DNA of 64,000 bases from Eurosta solidaginis (GCF_040869045.1 NC_090319.1:345816302-345880301); one strand, 5' to 3'; shown: positions 1 to 11,715, counted from the first letter of the stretch. Program-made: numbers and translations. The notes: generated by a model from the sequence alone, not told the origin.

Positions 1-334
1 AGGTCTAGCAAGACATTTCTGCTTATAACCTATTTTTCACTCCTCACGCAAATGCAATCTACTCATCAGCGCAATATGCTGCATCAAAAAACGTATGTGT
101 CGCGCCTATTACATTGAGGGCTTTCAACAAACACAGCTGATCAGTCTTTGACCGATAACTTTCTGAACGTACCGTTGGGGATTTTTAATCTACTTAACGG
201 TTCGAATTTCATTATTCGTTGATGGCCGCATCACAATGAAATTTCTCATGTTCATGAGTTTTATTGTAAAAACGAGCATCGTCACAATCGCGCAAAATGT
301 TGCATATCTTGTTTCCTATTCATTTGTCAAAATG
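1..334. other. No gene seen
   Basis: AT-rich DNA without a convincing reading frame, RNA gene or repeat boundary that I can recognise. Confidence 0.4.
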
Positions 335-600
335 CAGTTTTAAACTGTGAAAAACGTTAGAAAAGTACCAAAGAATTGAAAAAAATATTTCATTTACAAT
401 GTCTGAAAGCACTAGCATAGACAAAACAAATGTCAAATTCTTCTTATTTTGTTTTGCTTTCAACAAAAGTAGAAAGTTAGCCACTTTTGCACGTCAGATG
501 GCGCCGGTGATGTGCTATTTGCTGCTCAACCTGCAAATACATGCTTCTTAAAGATGGGCTTAATACAAGCTTATGCATTCCAGTAACATCGCCACAATCA
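335..600 (+). repeat. Diverged direct repeat, copy 1
   Basis: This block reappears at about 1320-1595. Shared landmarks, in the same order, are GTGAAAAACGTTAGAAAAGT, AAATGTCAAATTCTTCTT, and GATGGCGCC followed by a poly-pyrimidine stretch. The copies differ by many substitutions and small indels, so the duplication is old or the two are members of one dispersed repeat. The solo LTR lies between them. Confidence 0.6.
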
Positions 601-625
601 ACCAAGATGTTGCGTTTATAAATAT

Positions 626-1197
626 TGTAACGAATTTAGTGACATTCCGCTTATTTGCAACCTTCTACTAACGGTCGTATCGCTAAACTGTTGAATAAAT
701 AACTCCAATATTCAATATTGCAAACTGGTCTTTATTAGACTACTTTGAATAACACTTATAGTTCACAACTGACAGCGAGCTTAAATCAAACTGATTGATT
801 CTTACTCAGCGTTCGCTCCTTTTATACTCTCTCGTGTCTCGTTCGCAAAGTTCTAGGCGTTCCTTCTTCTAGAATTTACTACTTAGTTACCAGCTATAAA
901 CTTACTAGCTATAAACTACAGATGCACGTTTATAGCTTCTCGCATAGCCATATGCGCGTGTATATGTCAGTGATACTTCCACCGATGATTGCATACTTTT
1001 GTGAGTATCTCAGATATATGGATGTGTATGTGTGAGAACTACTTTGCTGACGATTGCATACTTTTGTGAGTATCTCTCCGCTGCTGTATGTGCATATGTG
1101 TAGACATAATGATTGATTTGTTAATGTAGATACAAGTGACTTCTTAGTATCGGCTTAGAGATGATAGTATCCCTTAGTGTTGCTAATATTCGTCACA
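626..1197 (-). mobile_element. Solo LTR of a gypsy-type retrotransposon
   Basis: A 572-bp sequence with short inverted ends (TGTAACGAAT at the left, ATTCGTCACA at the right) and a 4-bp target duplication ATAT at 622-625 and 1198-1201. On the minus strand the LTR has a promoter-like order: TATAAAAGG at 826-818, initiator TCAGTT at 794-789 with the A about 34 bp downstream of the TATA start, then AATAAA at 736-731. This sets the transcription direction. No internal gag-pol lies on either side, so it is a solo LTR. The gypsy-type assignment rests on the TG...CA ends and 4-bp duplication only. Confidence 0.7.
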
Positions 1198-1319
1198 ATA
1201 TGAAGAAACTTCAGAATTGGCATTTGAAGTTTATTTCGCCCATTCACATATAAAACTTCGCGAAGCACTGTTTTAAACGTTCTCACTATATAGGAAAAAT
1301 ACTTGCTAACATATTTCGT

Positions 1320-1595
1320 TATATTGCAATTTTTAGTTGCGAAAAATGTTAGAAAAGTTACCAACGAGCGGGAAAAATAATTTCACTTGCAAAGTGTGCC
1401 AGCACCCTTAGCCAAAGCACATGTCAAATTCTTCTTCTTATGCTTTGCTTGCAACAAATTTTGAGAGTTGGTTACTTTTTGATATCGGATGGCGCCAGTG
1501 TCGCTCGATCTGTCGTTCTCTATAAAAATACGTGCAAACAACACATAATGCATAAGCTTGTGTAGAACTCATCTATATGAAAAATTGCTTATGTA
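1320..1595 (+). repeat. Diverged direct repeat, copy 2
   Basis: Partner of the block at 335-600, about 1 kb downstream in the same orientation. It contains the matching GATGGCGCC and CATGTCAAATTCTTCTT landmarks. Confidence 0.6.
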
Positions 1596-1599
1596 ACGG

Positions 1600-2480
1600 A
1601 GCTATAAATCAATACAATTTTCAATACAGTATGCCCATCTATATTTATTTCTTATAAGTTTAAACATTCCTTCAAATTGCTAACACCTTTGGTGGCAAGC
1701 AATTTAGTTGCTAATAAAGTATAGACAATGTCAACAAAGCGAATCCTGGCGAGTCCAATTCAATTGTTGCTACCTTACACGCGCAGTGTCCAGAGAGCAA
1801 CCGAAAATATCGCCATATCAAATTTAGTTGAAAATAAAATTGTATATGGATACGTACAATATCATTATTGCATTCATAATCATCATGAGGATTGCTTGAG
1901 CAACCCCTATAAAGGCAGGTAGCCATACATAAGTATGTATGTATAGAAACAAATATGTAGAGGTAGATTTTTATACGAAGCATGTATGGATGTTTGTGTT
2001 ACAACCCAAAAACTAGGGCGCTTTTCGTATAGCAACACCACAACACAAATTGGGTCGGATAAGACATTATACCCAGAAAAAAAAAATAAAAATAAGTGAG
2101 CTACATAGTAAGTATGTATGTATGTATGTGTGTATTTCCATAACCAGATAAATACTCCTATGTCCTTTAGGTTGCTCAGCTTGAAATATCAACTTCTTTT
2201 AATTGGAAAATTTATTGGGCAGAGGTGTTTTTATTCAGTATTATTGTTGCCATTCTGTATGGTAGCGTTTATTACGATTCAATAGTTCACCATTATTCGC
2301 AAGAAATAGCAAGACAACGGCTAAATAAGCAATAAATGCATTTTTCTTGGATTTGAAGCAAGAAGAAGTAAGAGTAAATTTTTAATTCAAAAAAGTATAA
2401 GTTATAATAAATAAATAAAATTTTTTAATGCTTGATGAGCTCAGTTCTTGTGTCCAAAATCGACGTGCTAATCCAAGTAT
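1600..2480. other. No gene seen; TATG microsatellite
   Basis: Short overlapping ORFs on both strands look random. A (TATG)n run lies at about 2109-2130. The rest is AT-rich and unassigned. Confidence 0.4.
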
Positions 2481-2489
2481 ATTTATCCA

Positions 2490-3800
2490 GGCATATTGGT
2501 TGTTGTTATTGTTGCAGCAGTGCTTCGCCCCATGCAATAAGTGCGACCACTTAAAAATTCAATATCCTCTAACGGGAGTCCAAGGAAACTTACAGTTTCA
2601 ACAGGGTTGGAACAGAGATATAACGGTGTTAGAGGCGTTGGTTCCACATTGAAATTGAAAAGATGGTTCGTGTCATGTGGAGACACGTTACAAGCTACAC
2701 TGCGTATGTTGGCGTTGATTTTGGCTAACGAGTTTAATCTAGTACAGTATCCATATCGAAGTTGAGCTAGACTGATGCGCGTCTACCTGGGAAGGTTGCT
2801 TTCTTTAACTGCGTGTTCGGAGTTTTTGTCTTTAAGAACGGGGTTCAAAGGGCAATCATTGGCGTAGTCGTCTGAAGCCTTTTTGTGGATGTCGCTTACG
2901 GTCTTTTCGTGCTCCTTTTCTGAATTATTTATTGTCGGATTTCTTCATAGTGCTTACAGACATGACTTATTGAGTTCCTCGGAGACGGGGCCTCTTCAAA
3001 TAAATGTCTGTTGGGATGCCGACGTTTTTGGGTATTCAGCATAAACTGTTTGGCATTTCCTTTCTCTGTTTTAAGGGGGATATTCTCACTGTGTGGGTGA
3101 TGTTCTGCTGGCATAAGATTATATCGCATGGCAGTTCTGAGCGCGTTGTTTCGACAGGTTCGGCGACCATATTGGGGACGAGCAGCGTACAAGCGGCTTG
3201 CGAATTGTTTTATAGATGGTTACGAGCGTTTCTTTGTCTCTACCTCAAGTGCTGCCGGCAAGACGTGGCTAAGTGCGTGTGTAATACTTCAACCATCGTA
3301 GGAGTGTGGATCCAAATCCCACACCCGTGAGAAAAGGCTTTGAAGAGATTTAGAAGGTATAATCGAAACAGAATGCGCCTTGTCCGTCCTGATGTCACGT
3401 TGTTTACATTTTTCTAAGATTATAAAAAAAGAGATGTTTGATGATTTTAATAGGGCTCTGGACTGTAGGTACAATTGCGACTGCATGCTCGCCAAAATAT
3501 ATATCCCGATCGAACGTCACACCCAGTATTTTTGGATGCAAGACAGTCGGTAGCGTAATGTCATCGACGTGGATAACCAATTTGCCATGCCCACTTTGTA
3601 AATATGGTCGTCAAGCATTTGGTTGGCGACAGTGTCAGATTTCGCGAGCTGAAGAAACTGAAAAAACTAGTGGATAATCGTTGGTTTTACAGCATAGCTC
3701 ATCGATAGGTGGGCTGGGAATTGTTGCCATTATCGTGCAGTCTATGGGTATTGGACACCACTCTGCTGTATCCCTCCTTTAATTCTTAAGAGATTTGATG
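2490..3800 (-). mobile_element. LINE A (Jockey-like) ORF2 fragment, 3' half
   Basis: Broken coding remnant of a non-LTR retrotransposon reverse transcriptase C-terminal region. Reading on the minus strand, about 3590-3440 gives a thumb-like block (LPTVLHPKILGVTFD-like), 3190-2930 gives the post-RT block with FMLNTQK..HPNRHL.EEAP, and 2686-2490 gives the tail with PHDTNHLFN.NVEPTPLTPL and VETVSFLGLPLEDI. Several frameshifts and stops. The 3' end is a CAA-rich tail (plus-strand TTGTTGTTATTGTTGCAGC near 2500). Similar fragments lie at 6560-6700, 35578-36018, 41255-42090, 51381-51865 and 63440-64000. The Jockey assignment is tentative; a non-LTR RT origin is firm. Confidence 0.75.
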
Positions 3801-3829
3801 TTACGTTCCTGAACTGTTCCGATGCCTGC

Positions 3830-4065
3830 CGACCACGTTGGTCTTTATGTACACATCTATCAGCCTCTTAACGTTTTTGAGCAGAATTTATGTTAAGCTA
3901 ATGGACCTGCAATCTTTGGGATACATGTGACAGTTATTCTTATGCACCCATTGAATATTATTTCAAGCCATTCCACGATCGCCTCCTGAAAATTTGTAGC
4001 ATTGTTGGGAAAATACCATCTGAGCCCGGCGATTGAAACTTAGGTAAAGTCTTCACCGCTAGCAG
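3830..4065 (-). mobile_element. LINE B RT fragment (N-terminal RT block)
   Basis: Minus-strand translation gives PGSDGIFPTMLQ and then IVEWLEIIFNGCI-like residues, then a YPKD and KRLIDVYIK block. These match the order in the long LINE B copy at 48780-49030. The stretch between the GCI and YPKD blocks is deleted here. It abuts the LINE A fragment on the same strand. Confidence 0.65.
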
Positions 4066-4344
4066 CATGTGTCTGCTTATGTTATATAATCTTGCGCTGT
4101 TAGATGGCTTTAGTAGATGCCATTTTCACGATAAATACTTATTCCAAATCCAATGCATTTGCATGTATGTATATATGTGTGCAGGTATGTTTGTGGTTCC
4201 ATATCCTAACAAAAATAACAAATATTTATGCAATCACATCTTTGTCCTTTTGAGACTATGGGAATTTTGGCGTTTAGGATTATTTTTACTTTTCTTATGC
4301 ATAATCGAAGACTTTTCTGAATATCTAAAAGCACTTGCATATGT
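4066..4344. other. No gene seen
   Basis: AT-rich spacer between the LINE B fragment and the first foldback element. Overlapping ORFs have no recognisable family residues. Confidence 0.35.
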
Positions 4345-5803
4345 ACATTAGACTGGGTCGATTTATTAACCGATATCGCGCCATAGATTTTTCGACAGGG
4401 TTTGGGTTCAGGAAAAAAAGTTCCAATACGCATAGCCAAAAAAAATAATTTTCTAGCCTGCGAAATTTCATTTTTTTTACTTTTTTCCACTTTCATTTTT
4501 AAGGTTTTTTCATGACCTATTAAAAAAATGTTCATATGTATACCCTGTCCGACCCAAAAATGTCCGCTAAAAGCATTGTCGACAGTGTTGCCAGGTGATG
4601 AAAAAAAGAGTAAAAAAAGGTTAGAAAACGCTAAATTTAGAAAAAAAAGCTAAAAAAAGGGCAGAAATTTTTTGGTAAATTCATTAAATTTTTTTATATT
4701 TTAGTTTAGACATAAAAACTTATAAACACAACTTAATCATAACTTCTTGTTGTAAAACATATCAGGCACATTTTCCTTGACTAGCACGTGGAATTACTTT
4801 AAATGATTGCATATGTGTATATACATAAAAAAAAATATATTACAAACTAATTATTTATATAAAATATTCCCTGTCTGAAGAATCAGAAGAGCTTAAGTGA
4901 CACAAATCTAAATAAACGAACGTATATACATATGTATGATTATATTTCGCCGAAAGCAGCCATCATCCGGTGGCAAAGAGCCTGAGCCAGATAAATAATT
5001 TTGCACGTAAATGCAACAACAACGAGTTGAGCCAGATAAATCCAGATATAAGTCTGGTTCAAATTGCGATCCAGATAATTTGTTAATTACTTGTCTTTAG
5101 TTTGGCAACGCTGCCTTTAATAAACCTACTTTTTCAAAAATAGATGTCGCTGCTTAGCCTTTCGCCGTATGAGTTAAATGAAAAACAGCGGCGACATCTG
5201 CCTATCACATTTCACGTGTGCGGAAATATCACGACATCTGCTTCTTAAGTCTCTCAATGATCCAGAGCATTCCCGTGAGAATTGAGCGTGAGCCGGAGCT
5301 GTAAAACTAACAGGATGACGGCAAGAAAAACGTCAACATTATCACATAACGATTAGAACACATTCCAGGCGTTGCTTATGTACAAGGTGTTCACAGGAAC
5401 TATTGAAATTATTTTATTTTAGAAATTATTAAAAATACATTCGGAGTAAAAAAGGCTAGAAAAAAGTCACGAAGCTAAATCCAAAATTTCGAGGCTAGGG
5501 GCAAAAAAAAAGGCTAAATCTAGCCTCGAAAGGCTAACATCGCAACACTGGTTGTCTATAACAGTTTTTTGAAAAAGAAAAAAAAAAAATTTACAATCAA
5601 ATGAAAATTTTTTTAGTAGGTTATGAAAAAAAATATTTAAAATTAAAGTCGAAAAAAGTCAAAAAAATTAAATTTCGCAGGCTCGAAAATTATTTTTTTG
5701 GCTATGCGTAGTGGAACTTTCTTTCCTGAGCCCAAATCCTATCGAAAAATCGACGGCGCGATATCGGTTTACTTTCGTCCAAATCGACCAACCCTAATGT
5801 ACA
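4345..5803. mobile_element. Foldback element copy 1 (split by a hAT element)
   Basis: Long inverted arms. The left arm at about 4345-4582 begins near TACATTAGACTGGGTCGATT; the right arm at 5551-5803 is its inverted copy. Both arms contain the landmarks ATTTCGCAGGCT (or complement), GGTCATGAAAAAA-type sequence and, on the left, CCTGTCCGACCC with TCCGCTAAAA. No ORF. The loop is replaced by a 968-bp hAT-like insertion. Two further copies lie at 12130-13755 and 23793-24360. The superfamily is not determinable from the arms. Confidence 0.75.
4583..5550. mobile_element. hAT-like non-autonomous DNA transposon
   Basis: A 968-bp insertion whose ends are CAGTGTTGCCAGG at the left and, reversed, CAGTGTTGCGATG at the right. 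Both continue into A-rich tracts with GGCTA or GCTAAA motifs. It is flanked by related 8-bp sequences ATTGTCGA (4575-4582) and GTTGTCTA (5551-5558), 6 of 8 identical, fitting an aged hAT target duplication. The CAGTGTTGC terminus and 8-bp duplication are typical of hAT. No transposase frame is present. Confidence 0.7.
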
Positions 5804-5949
5804 TACTATGTACGTATTTGCACATGCATTGAGCGGTCGGCATGGTATGGAAACAGTGTGCTTGACTACCATACCGAATGATTAAAGTTAATATTCAGGC
5901 GAAACAAACATTTAAGTAACATAAAAGGGTCGCAGAAAAAGTTTTAGAA

Positions 5950-6160
5950 AAGGTTGTTCCTCTGCAGTGCTTAACAAACCTCTCGAGTATTTTTCTGCCG
6001 AAGAAAGGCATCTCAGAAAAAATTCACTTAGCCGGTCGAAGTCATGAAAAAACTGTAAGAATCACAAATTTGTAGGAAAAAACTAACATCGGCTCTGTGC
6101 AATTCGAGGAGAAGCTTGGCCTAAGTCTCTTTGAAGGTATATGATGATTATTTTTATTAC
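5950..6160 (+). mobile_element. SINE1 fragment (body and 3' end)
   Basis: Degenerate copy of the SINE1 body. Landmarks are TTTTTCTGCCGAAGAAA, AAATTTGTAGG and GAGGAGAAGCTTGGCCT, then a T-rich tail. The tRNA-like head is missing. Compare the complete copy at 27800-28146. Confidence 0.6.
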
Positions 6161-6559
6161 ATGCACACACTTATTTACCTACATACATATGTAAGTATGT
6201 ATGTATTTAGTCTCTGTCTATGCATTTATCTACTAAAGTGGGTATGTCCCAATAATCGCTAAACGGTGAGCTTATCTTCTCTAAACGTTGTTAATACCCT
6301 TCAAGTTGATTGTTTGTGCATAATCTCTGTGGTTTTTATTGTTTACATTCTTGTCCTTCAAATTTTTTTTCTCTGTATATATTTTTGGCAAGCATACTTT
6401 TATGTATACAGGTACTCATATGCATATCTTCATAAATATACATACATACGTATACCATGCAGATACCCAGCAAAAAATGGCAAAAACTATCGTAAGCAAT
6501 AAGAAAAGCTACCGCAGCGCTGCTGAACAGACAGTTTTTGCGAAATTGTCACAAATCGG

Positions 6560-6700
6560 GCCACCCTTGCAAACAACTGTTTGATCTAACTACCCCCTAC
6601 GCCTCTAACACCAACTTCCCTATGTCCCACCCCTGTTAAAACTGCTAATTTCCTTAGACAACCGTTAGAGGACTTTGACGACAAATTTTGAGTATTCGCA
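6560..6700 (+). mobile_element. LINE A 3' tail fragment
   Basis: Short copy of the LINE A ORF2 C-terminus. It has ACGCCTCTAACACC, CCACCCCTGTTAAAACTGC and CCGTTAGAGGA in the same order as the tail at 51720-51800. Coding frame is lost. Confidence 0.6.
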
Positions 6701-6773
6701 CCTATTGAATGGCGCGAAGTACTATTAGTATGGCACGGATCTAAAATGACCCACCATGCTATACAAATAGCAT

Positions 6774-7215
6774 GTGCTTATCGGGCGGTGTCCGACTTTG
6801 CAACCCTTGTTTTATCTCGGAAAATCCCCAAATGAAATGGCCGATCTATATGGCATTGGAATCGGCCGATCATCTGAAAATGCTAAGAAAAGCTCAAGGT
6901 CACGAAAAATAGTTAGGTGGCAAGAACGGTGGGAAGATTCGAGGAAATGGCGTTGGACCTTCATGTTAGCCCGGAATATAGCAGAATGGCACGAGCGGAA
7001 CAAGACGAGCTAAACTACCATTTCACGCAAATATTAGGGTATTGTCTGTTCTACCAAATTGGACAACGCAGAACATGTGTTTCATAGACCTCGTTTTCAC
7101 GTTAAAAGACTCTCTATACACAGAGTTTTTGGAGAGGAGCTTTGCATTAGGAATTTAGTTTCCCAGAGACATACATTGTTGGACTGTTGTGAGTAAAATG
7201 GCGTTTTAAGTGATG
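6774..7215 (+). mobile_element. R1-like LINE (family E) ORF2 C-terminal fragment
   Basis: The plus frame reads RWQERWEDSRKWRWTFMLA and NIAEWHERN, the region before the C-terminal zinc knuckle of R1-like ORF2 proteins. A second frame then gives LDNAEHVFHRPRF, the Cys/His knuckle region, with the usual leading cysteines lost. Stops and at least one frameshift make it a dead fragment. It directly follows a LINE A scrap, the same order as at 51381-52720. The clade call is by motif memory. Confidence 0.6.
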
Positions 7216-7254
7216 ATGCGATTGATGCATGCCGTGCGATAAGTCAAAGGCCAA

Positions 7255-7600
7255 AGACCAGAACCAAGACCAACCATCGGCGGTAGATATGAAGACGAGG
7301 ATAAAAAAAGATAAAGGCAAATATAAATATATAGACGAAAACGAAAATGAAGATAATGGCCACGGGAAAAGTAAGGAAAATTAGAAGACGAAGGCCAAGA
7401 GAAATATGAAGATATATATGAAGACAAGGACCAAAAGAAAGAAGCCATATATGTATAAATATAACGACAAAGGTGAAGACGTAAACGAAGACGAAACGAA
7501 AAGTATTGCGAAGAAGAAGATGAAAGCAAAGACTACCTCTAATAAAAATTTGAGCCGGGTAGCTCAAATGACAAAAGGAAAAAGTAGCTAAGAGAAACGA
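7255..7600 (+). repeat. Purine-rich cryptic simple sequence
   Basis: The plus strand is built from imperfect 6-mers of the GAAGAC, GAAAAC and AAGGCC type. It opens long lysine- or phenylalanine-rich frames on both strands that I judge to be non-genic. Confidence 0.55.
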
Positions 7601-7639
7601 GGTAGACCCATACGAATTGCGGGTACAGAAGCTTTCCTT

Positions 7640-9140
7640 CACATTTACTACCAGATAGCCCATCTCGAAGCGAGAAGAAGAATACGCTTTTAAAGCGAGG
7701 GTGCTTTTCGAGATAAATTAACAAGTGCTTTCCTTAACATAAAGGTAGGCCTACCAGTTACAATAGAGAAACTGCGGCTGAACAATTGAGAAACTGCCAA
7801 GTGATGACTGTGGAAAAGTAATACCCAATGGTTCCTATTTTCAAATTTGAATACGATATCTCAAAATCACCTCAAGTTTTCGTGCTCACAGACAGATGGG
7901 CGGACGGAATTTCGATACATGGAATATATACTTTTCTCCATTTGTTTATGCCGTTATAAAGTACCGTTAAGTGAATACATATTATATACTGTGCTCAGCT
8001 TTGCACAGTTGAGTATGAAAATGCGGTATCCGTAGGTAAATTAAAGTGTTACGGATGTGGGTTGTCCTCTGCCGGATATGAATCCTTACGGTTTGGAATC
8101 AGCACCTTAAGGAATTAGCCTAAAATAAGTCATTCTTACGTGAGGTATGCATTATATTATAATGAATGTAAGTCTAATATTAAATGAGCTATCAACCTTA
8201 TTCCTAACATTATCTTTCAGATGGAGTTGATGCGTGATGTATATCTAAGAAATAATCTAAGGAAATAGTTTACACATCCGATGTCCCTTGCAGTTTTAAG
8301 GCTTTATACTATAAGCCTTAGAAAAGGCTCTCATTTTCTGCTCGATGTTTACATATTTAGGTAAAGAGTGAAATGTGTCGCTGCACTTTCGCTTTCGTAA
8401 TCATGTTGAACAAATACACACACATACATATTTAAAAATGTATATAGTACATATGCATAAATTTGAAAGGACAAATAATATCCTTCCTTCATAGATAGTA
8501 TTTAAGGACTCTTTTGTTTACCAATTTGGCACGTACGATATTTGCTGCGTAATGAGTTGGCTAAATAAACAATATGGTGGATTCTACTCTCGTAAGAGCG
8601 AACAGACTGGAAAAAACCCAACTGACGCCGTTAAGGTCGTCTGTATGTCAGGAGCGTTTAGTGCGCAAGTGTGATTTTCATTTGCTGTGTAGACATACAT
8701 ATAGATAGACTAGGACTCATGTTTTCCTATGCAAACTCAGACGTAGAGATATACATACAAAAATACATACATATCAATGCAAATATATAGATTTATCTAA
8801 GGATGCATATACATATACATATGTATGTGAAAGTGCACCTACGCCTCTTAGGCGGATAATCACCTCATTAGAAGTATTGATTCCGTAAGATAATAACATG
8901 TGTGGATGAGCTCCTTAATGCCTATCGCGCAGGTAGCAACTCGTCTATGACTGGCTTGTGATAAAAAATACTGTAAATATCCATACATATTGTATATATG
9001 TACATACATATGTATGCACTCAATTTATTCAGAATGTCAAATGCTGGACTTGATTTTGATTTTACCGAAATATTCATAACTGAATTTATCAGACTACTGA
9101 GACTATTGAGAATCGTCAGAAGACTACTAGGATTTATGAT
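7640..9140. other. No gene seen; AT-rich with TACATA microsatellites
   Basis: Intergenic DNA with several short (ACATAT)n-like tracts (for example near 8750, 8810 and 8990). No supported ORF or RNA. Confidence 0.4.
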
Positions 9141-9146
9141 AAGGTG

Positions 9147-9510
9147 ATGAGCGTTTGTTGTTGTTGTAGCGATAAGGACACTCCCCGAAGGCCTTGGGGA
9201 GTGTTATCGATGTTGATGGTCCTTTGCCGGGTGCATATCCGGTACGTTCCGGTAACAAGCACCATAAAGGTACTAGTCCGACCATCCCGGGAACGATTTG
9301 GTATGACCGCATGAAACCTTCTAGGCCATACCGCCCTCCCATCCCCTGGATCCATCAGAAGTTCGGGTCACCAGAGCCTCGGCGCTGGCAACCCCTTGAA
9401 AGGTTTGCGCTACACAACCCCTTTGAGTGAATTTGGTATTTTAGTCGCCTCTTACGACAGACGTACCTACCGGGGGTATATTCTGAGCCCCTAAGCCGCT
9501 GGTTGGTGAT
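9147..9510 (-). mobile_element. SINE2 copy with CAA-repeat tail
   Basis: Sense is minus: the plus strand begins with TTGTTGTTGTAGCGATAAGG (the reversed 3' tail) and runs through ACTCCCCGAAGGCCTTGGGG, which can form a short hairpin, then CCGACCATCCCGGGAACGAT and GTTTGCGCTACACAACCCC near 9405-9422. It continues into GTCGCCTCTTACGACAG (9450-9466), which may be the 5' flank or an extra module. Related copies are at 20326-20510, 33850-34215 and 43916-44232. Confidence 0.75.
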
Positions 9511-9649
9511 GAGTATTTCTTACCATTCAGTTTAAAATCGGGGGAAACGGAAAAATGCATGGTAGAACGTTATTTACAGAGAAAAATAAGTCCTTATGGG
9601 GTCTTAATTGACCTGTTAGTTCAACTTAGACTTCATAGTTAATTGAAGT

Positions 9650-9995
9650 TTAACCACATAGGCGATTTTGCCCATTACGTATCAAGTTACGCCAGCTGTC
9701 CCTCGCGATAGCTGACTGCGAATGGGAGCACTAAAGGAGATCACGTCTTCCTTCAACTGTCTCGCCCAACTATTCCATTCCTCTGCTTCCAAATATGATG
9801 TTCAATAAGAATACTTTATGAGCATGAGCCGAACCGTGTTCGTCCGTTCGCGTATCATGACCTAGTCAGTAAGGCCTTTGGGTTTTTATTCATTGCACAA
9901 TGTTTATATATGCGTGCAGGTCATAATTATACCGCCGTAAATACTTGGCGGCGTAATCATAAATCTAAACCATAAATCTTCCCGACAACTTTTGT
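9650..9995 (-). mobile_element. LINE C' 3' fragment
   Basis: The minus frame gives NSWARQLKED, then SWRNLIRNGQNRLCG and a stop, the C-terminal end of a LINE C-type protein. The upstream segment (about 9890-9995) is shared with the fragment at 13780-14060. Broken. Confidence 0.55.
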
Positions 9996-10850
9996 TTATG
10001 TAGGGTTTGATTATAAAATGGGCCTTTAGGCAAGATAATCCAACATATGGAAGTCAGCTGAAAAGGAACTAGGGCTGGACTGTACTCCAAGCAGCTGTGG
10101 GTCGGTCGTAGCAGCTTCCTGACTGTTACATTGACTTCCTGTGTATTGCATTGTCTTCAAGACGGACCCTCGTATCTAGACTGTTCGAGGATAGTGCAGT
10201 TTTAGAAACCAACGTTACGATCTGCCAGGCAGTATTAAAGCCATTCGATTCAAACTTGATGAAATCGGGTATTATGCGGAGTTAAAAGGCTTCGCCGGCG
10301 TTTATAAGTACCTTGGGAACAACAGCGACTACGACTGGATTATCTCCTGAGGAAAATCTAGGTTTACACTGTAATAGCAGGACAATTCTGGGCATCAACC
10401 TAGATGAAAACGAGGTAACAAGGTCTTTAAGATCAGGTTTCCTCCTCAAACTAAAAAAACTTGCAGTTAGAGTAGCATCAACGCAGGTCACTGTACTATG
10501 CACCCATGCTTCGACTATGGCGCAAACCAGCAAGCAGTAGATACCAGGAAGAGAAGTTAATTCATCACTTTCTTTACCGATGCCAAGGACTGGTTTTTTG
10601 AAAGTCATGGTTGGGGACAGGGTTGGCAAAATGAAGCTTTAGTCCTTTTTACTTAAGTTCATATGGGAAAGCAAGTAGTTTGCTTAAGACTTAAGGGCCT
10701 TGCGCAATTCTAAAGTAAATGCTTAAGAAATATTTCGGCTTATCGCTTATGCATGCAAACGGGAGTAGCCAAGAATATTTGACGTTTGATCACGTATGGT
10801 GATTCACGCATAATACATAGAAGTAGACATTTCTTAAGAGCTGCGTACTT
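9996..10850. other. Unassigned; degenerate coding-like DNA
   Basis: Overlapping ORFs on both strands (a 115-codon minus frame at 10629-10282 and a 75-codon plus frame at 10313-10540) show no family motif I can name. TTAAG-rich sequence follows near 10640-10850. Possibly an eroded transposon, but I cannot support a call. Confidence 0.3.
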
Positions 10851-11250
10851 ACTTACTTAATTGGCGCTTAACCGTTTAAACGATTATGGCCGTCCAACAA
10901 GGCGCGCCAGTCGCTTCTTCGCTCTGCCAACTGGCGCCAGTTGGTCACACCAATGGAGTTTAAATCGTTTCCACCTGTTCCTTTCAGCGCAGTGGGGGCC
11001 GTCGTCTTTCTCTGCTTCCATAGGCGGGTTCCGATAAAAAAATTTTCTTAGCCGGAGCGTCATCTTCTATTCGCATAATATAGCCTAGCCGGCGTATCCG
11101 CTGCGTTTTAATGAGCTGGACTCCGTTGCAAATCTAAATTGTAAATCTTCTTCGGTAGTCGACATTGCCAACGCGTGGAGGTCCGTAAATCTCGAAGAAA
11201 TCGACGAACTTTTCACTCGAACACTCCCATACTGCAAAAGAAAATTTTAC
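10850..11250 (-). mobile_element. LINE C 3' end
   Basis: Minus-strand translation contains GYIMRIEDDAPAKKIFLSEP, then a HWCDQLAPVGRAKKRLA-like stretch. These match the conserved end of LINE C RT proteins (GHVMRM...TNWRQLA...DRWR type). It is followed by a coding end at AAGCGCCAATTAAGTAAGTA, an (AAGT)n-type tail. In-frame stops and frameshifts make it a dead copy, truncated at its 5' side near 11250. Confidence 0.7.
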
Positions 11251-11379
11251 TGATGAAAATTTTCCTAAGCATTTTTTGAGTGTTATTTTATATGGATTTT
11301 TTTGGTCTTCTTAAGCGGCTCTTAAACGTAAAGCATATGATTGAACAAAAGCGCTTCCACCCTACACTCACCGAGGGAG

Positions 11380-11530
11380 TTCACATTATCATTAATTGAC
11401 GCATAACTCCCTACGCGATTTTGGCCGTTACGTAGCAAGCCGTGCCAGCTATTTCTGTCTTCCTTCACGTGTCCTTGCCAACTCAGTGGAGGACTCCTCT
11501 TTCTTACGCTTTCAAATACTGTTATCGATA
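11380..11530 (-). mobile_element. LINE C' 3' fragment
   Basis: The minus frame gives NSWHGLLRNGQNRVGS, closely matching the SWRNLIRNGQNR ending of the fragment at 9650. Short and truncated. Confidence 0.55.
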
Positions 11531-11607
11531 GAGTTACTTAATGGGCTGAAATATCTTCATTTATTCTAATGCGAAATTATTATTAGTAATACTAGGTTCA
11601 AACACAC

Positions 11608-11715
11608 ACCAAATTGGCAATTTATACTATTTGGGCAATTTATTACGCAATTTGTCATATAATAAATTGTAATAATAAATTGCCAATTTAAAAAAATTGC
11701 GTAATAAATTGCTTC
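11608..11715. repeat. AT-rich inverted repeat
   Basis: GGCAATTTATTACGCAATTT near 11633 is inverted as AAATTGCGTAATAAATTGC near 11693. An inner TTGGCAATTTAT pairs with ATAAATTGCCAA. No target duplication recognised. Confidence 0.6.

Noticed and set aside
4206..4535. 109-codon minus ORF at the foldback arm
   Set aside because: It runs into the A-rich foldback arm; similar frames appear in every arm copy because of composition.
10282..10629. 115-codon minus ORF as a possible gene
   Set aside because: No recognisable motif, and a competing plus frame across the same bases; not enough to call a gene.
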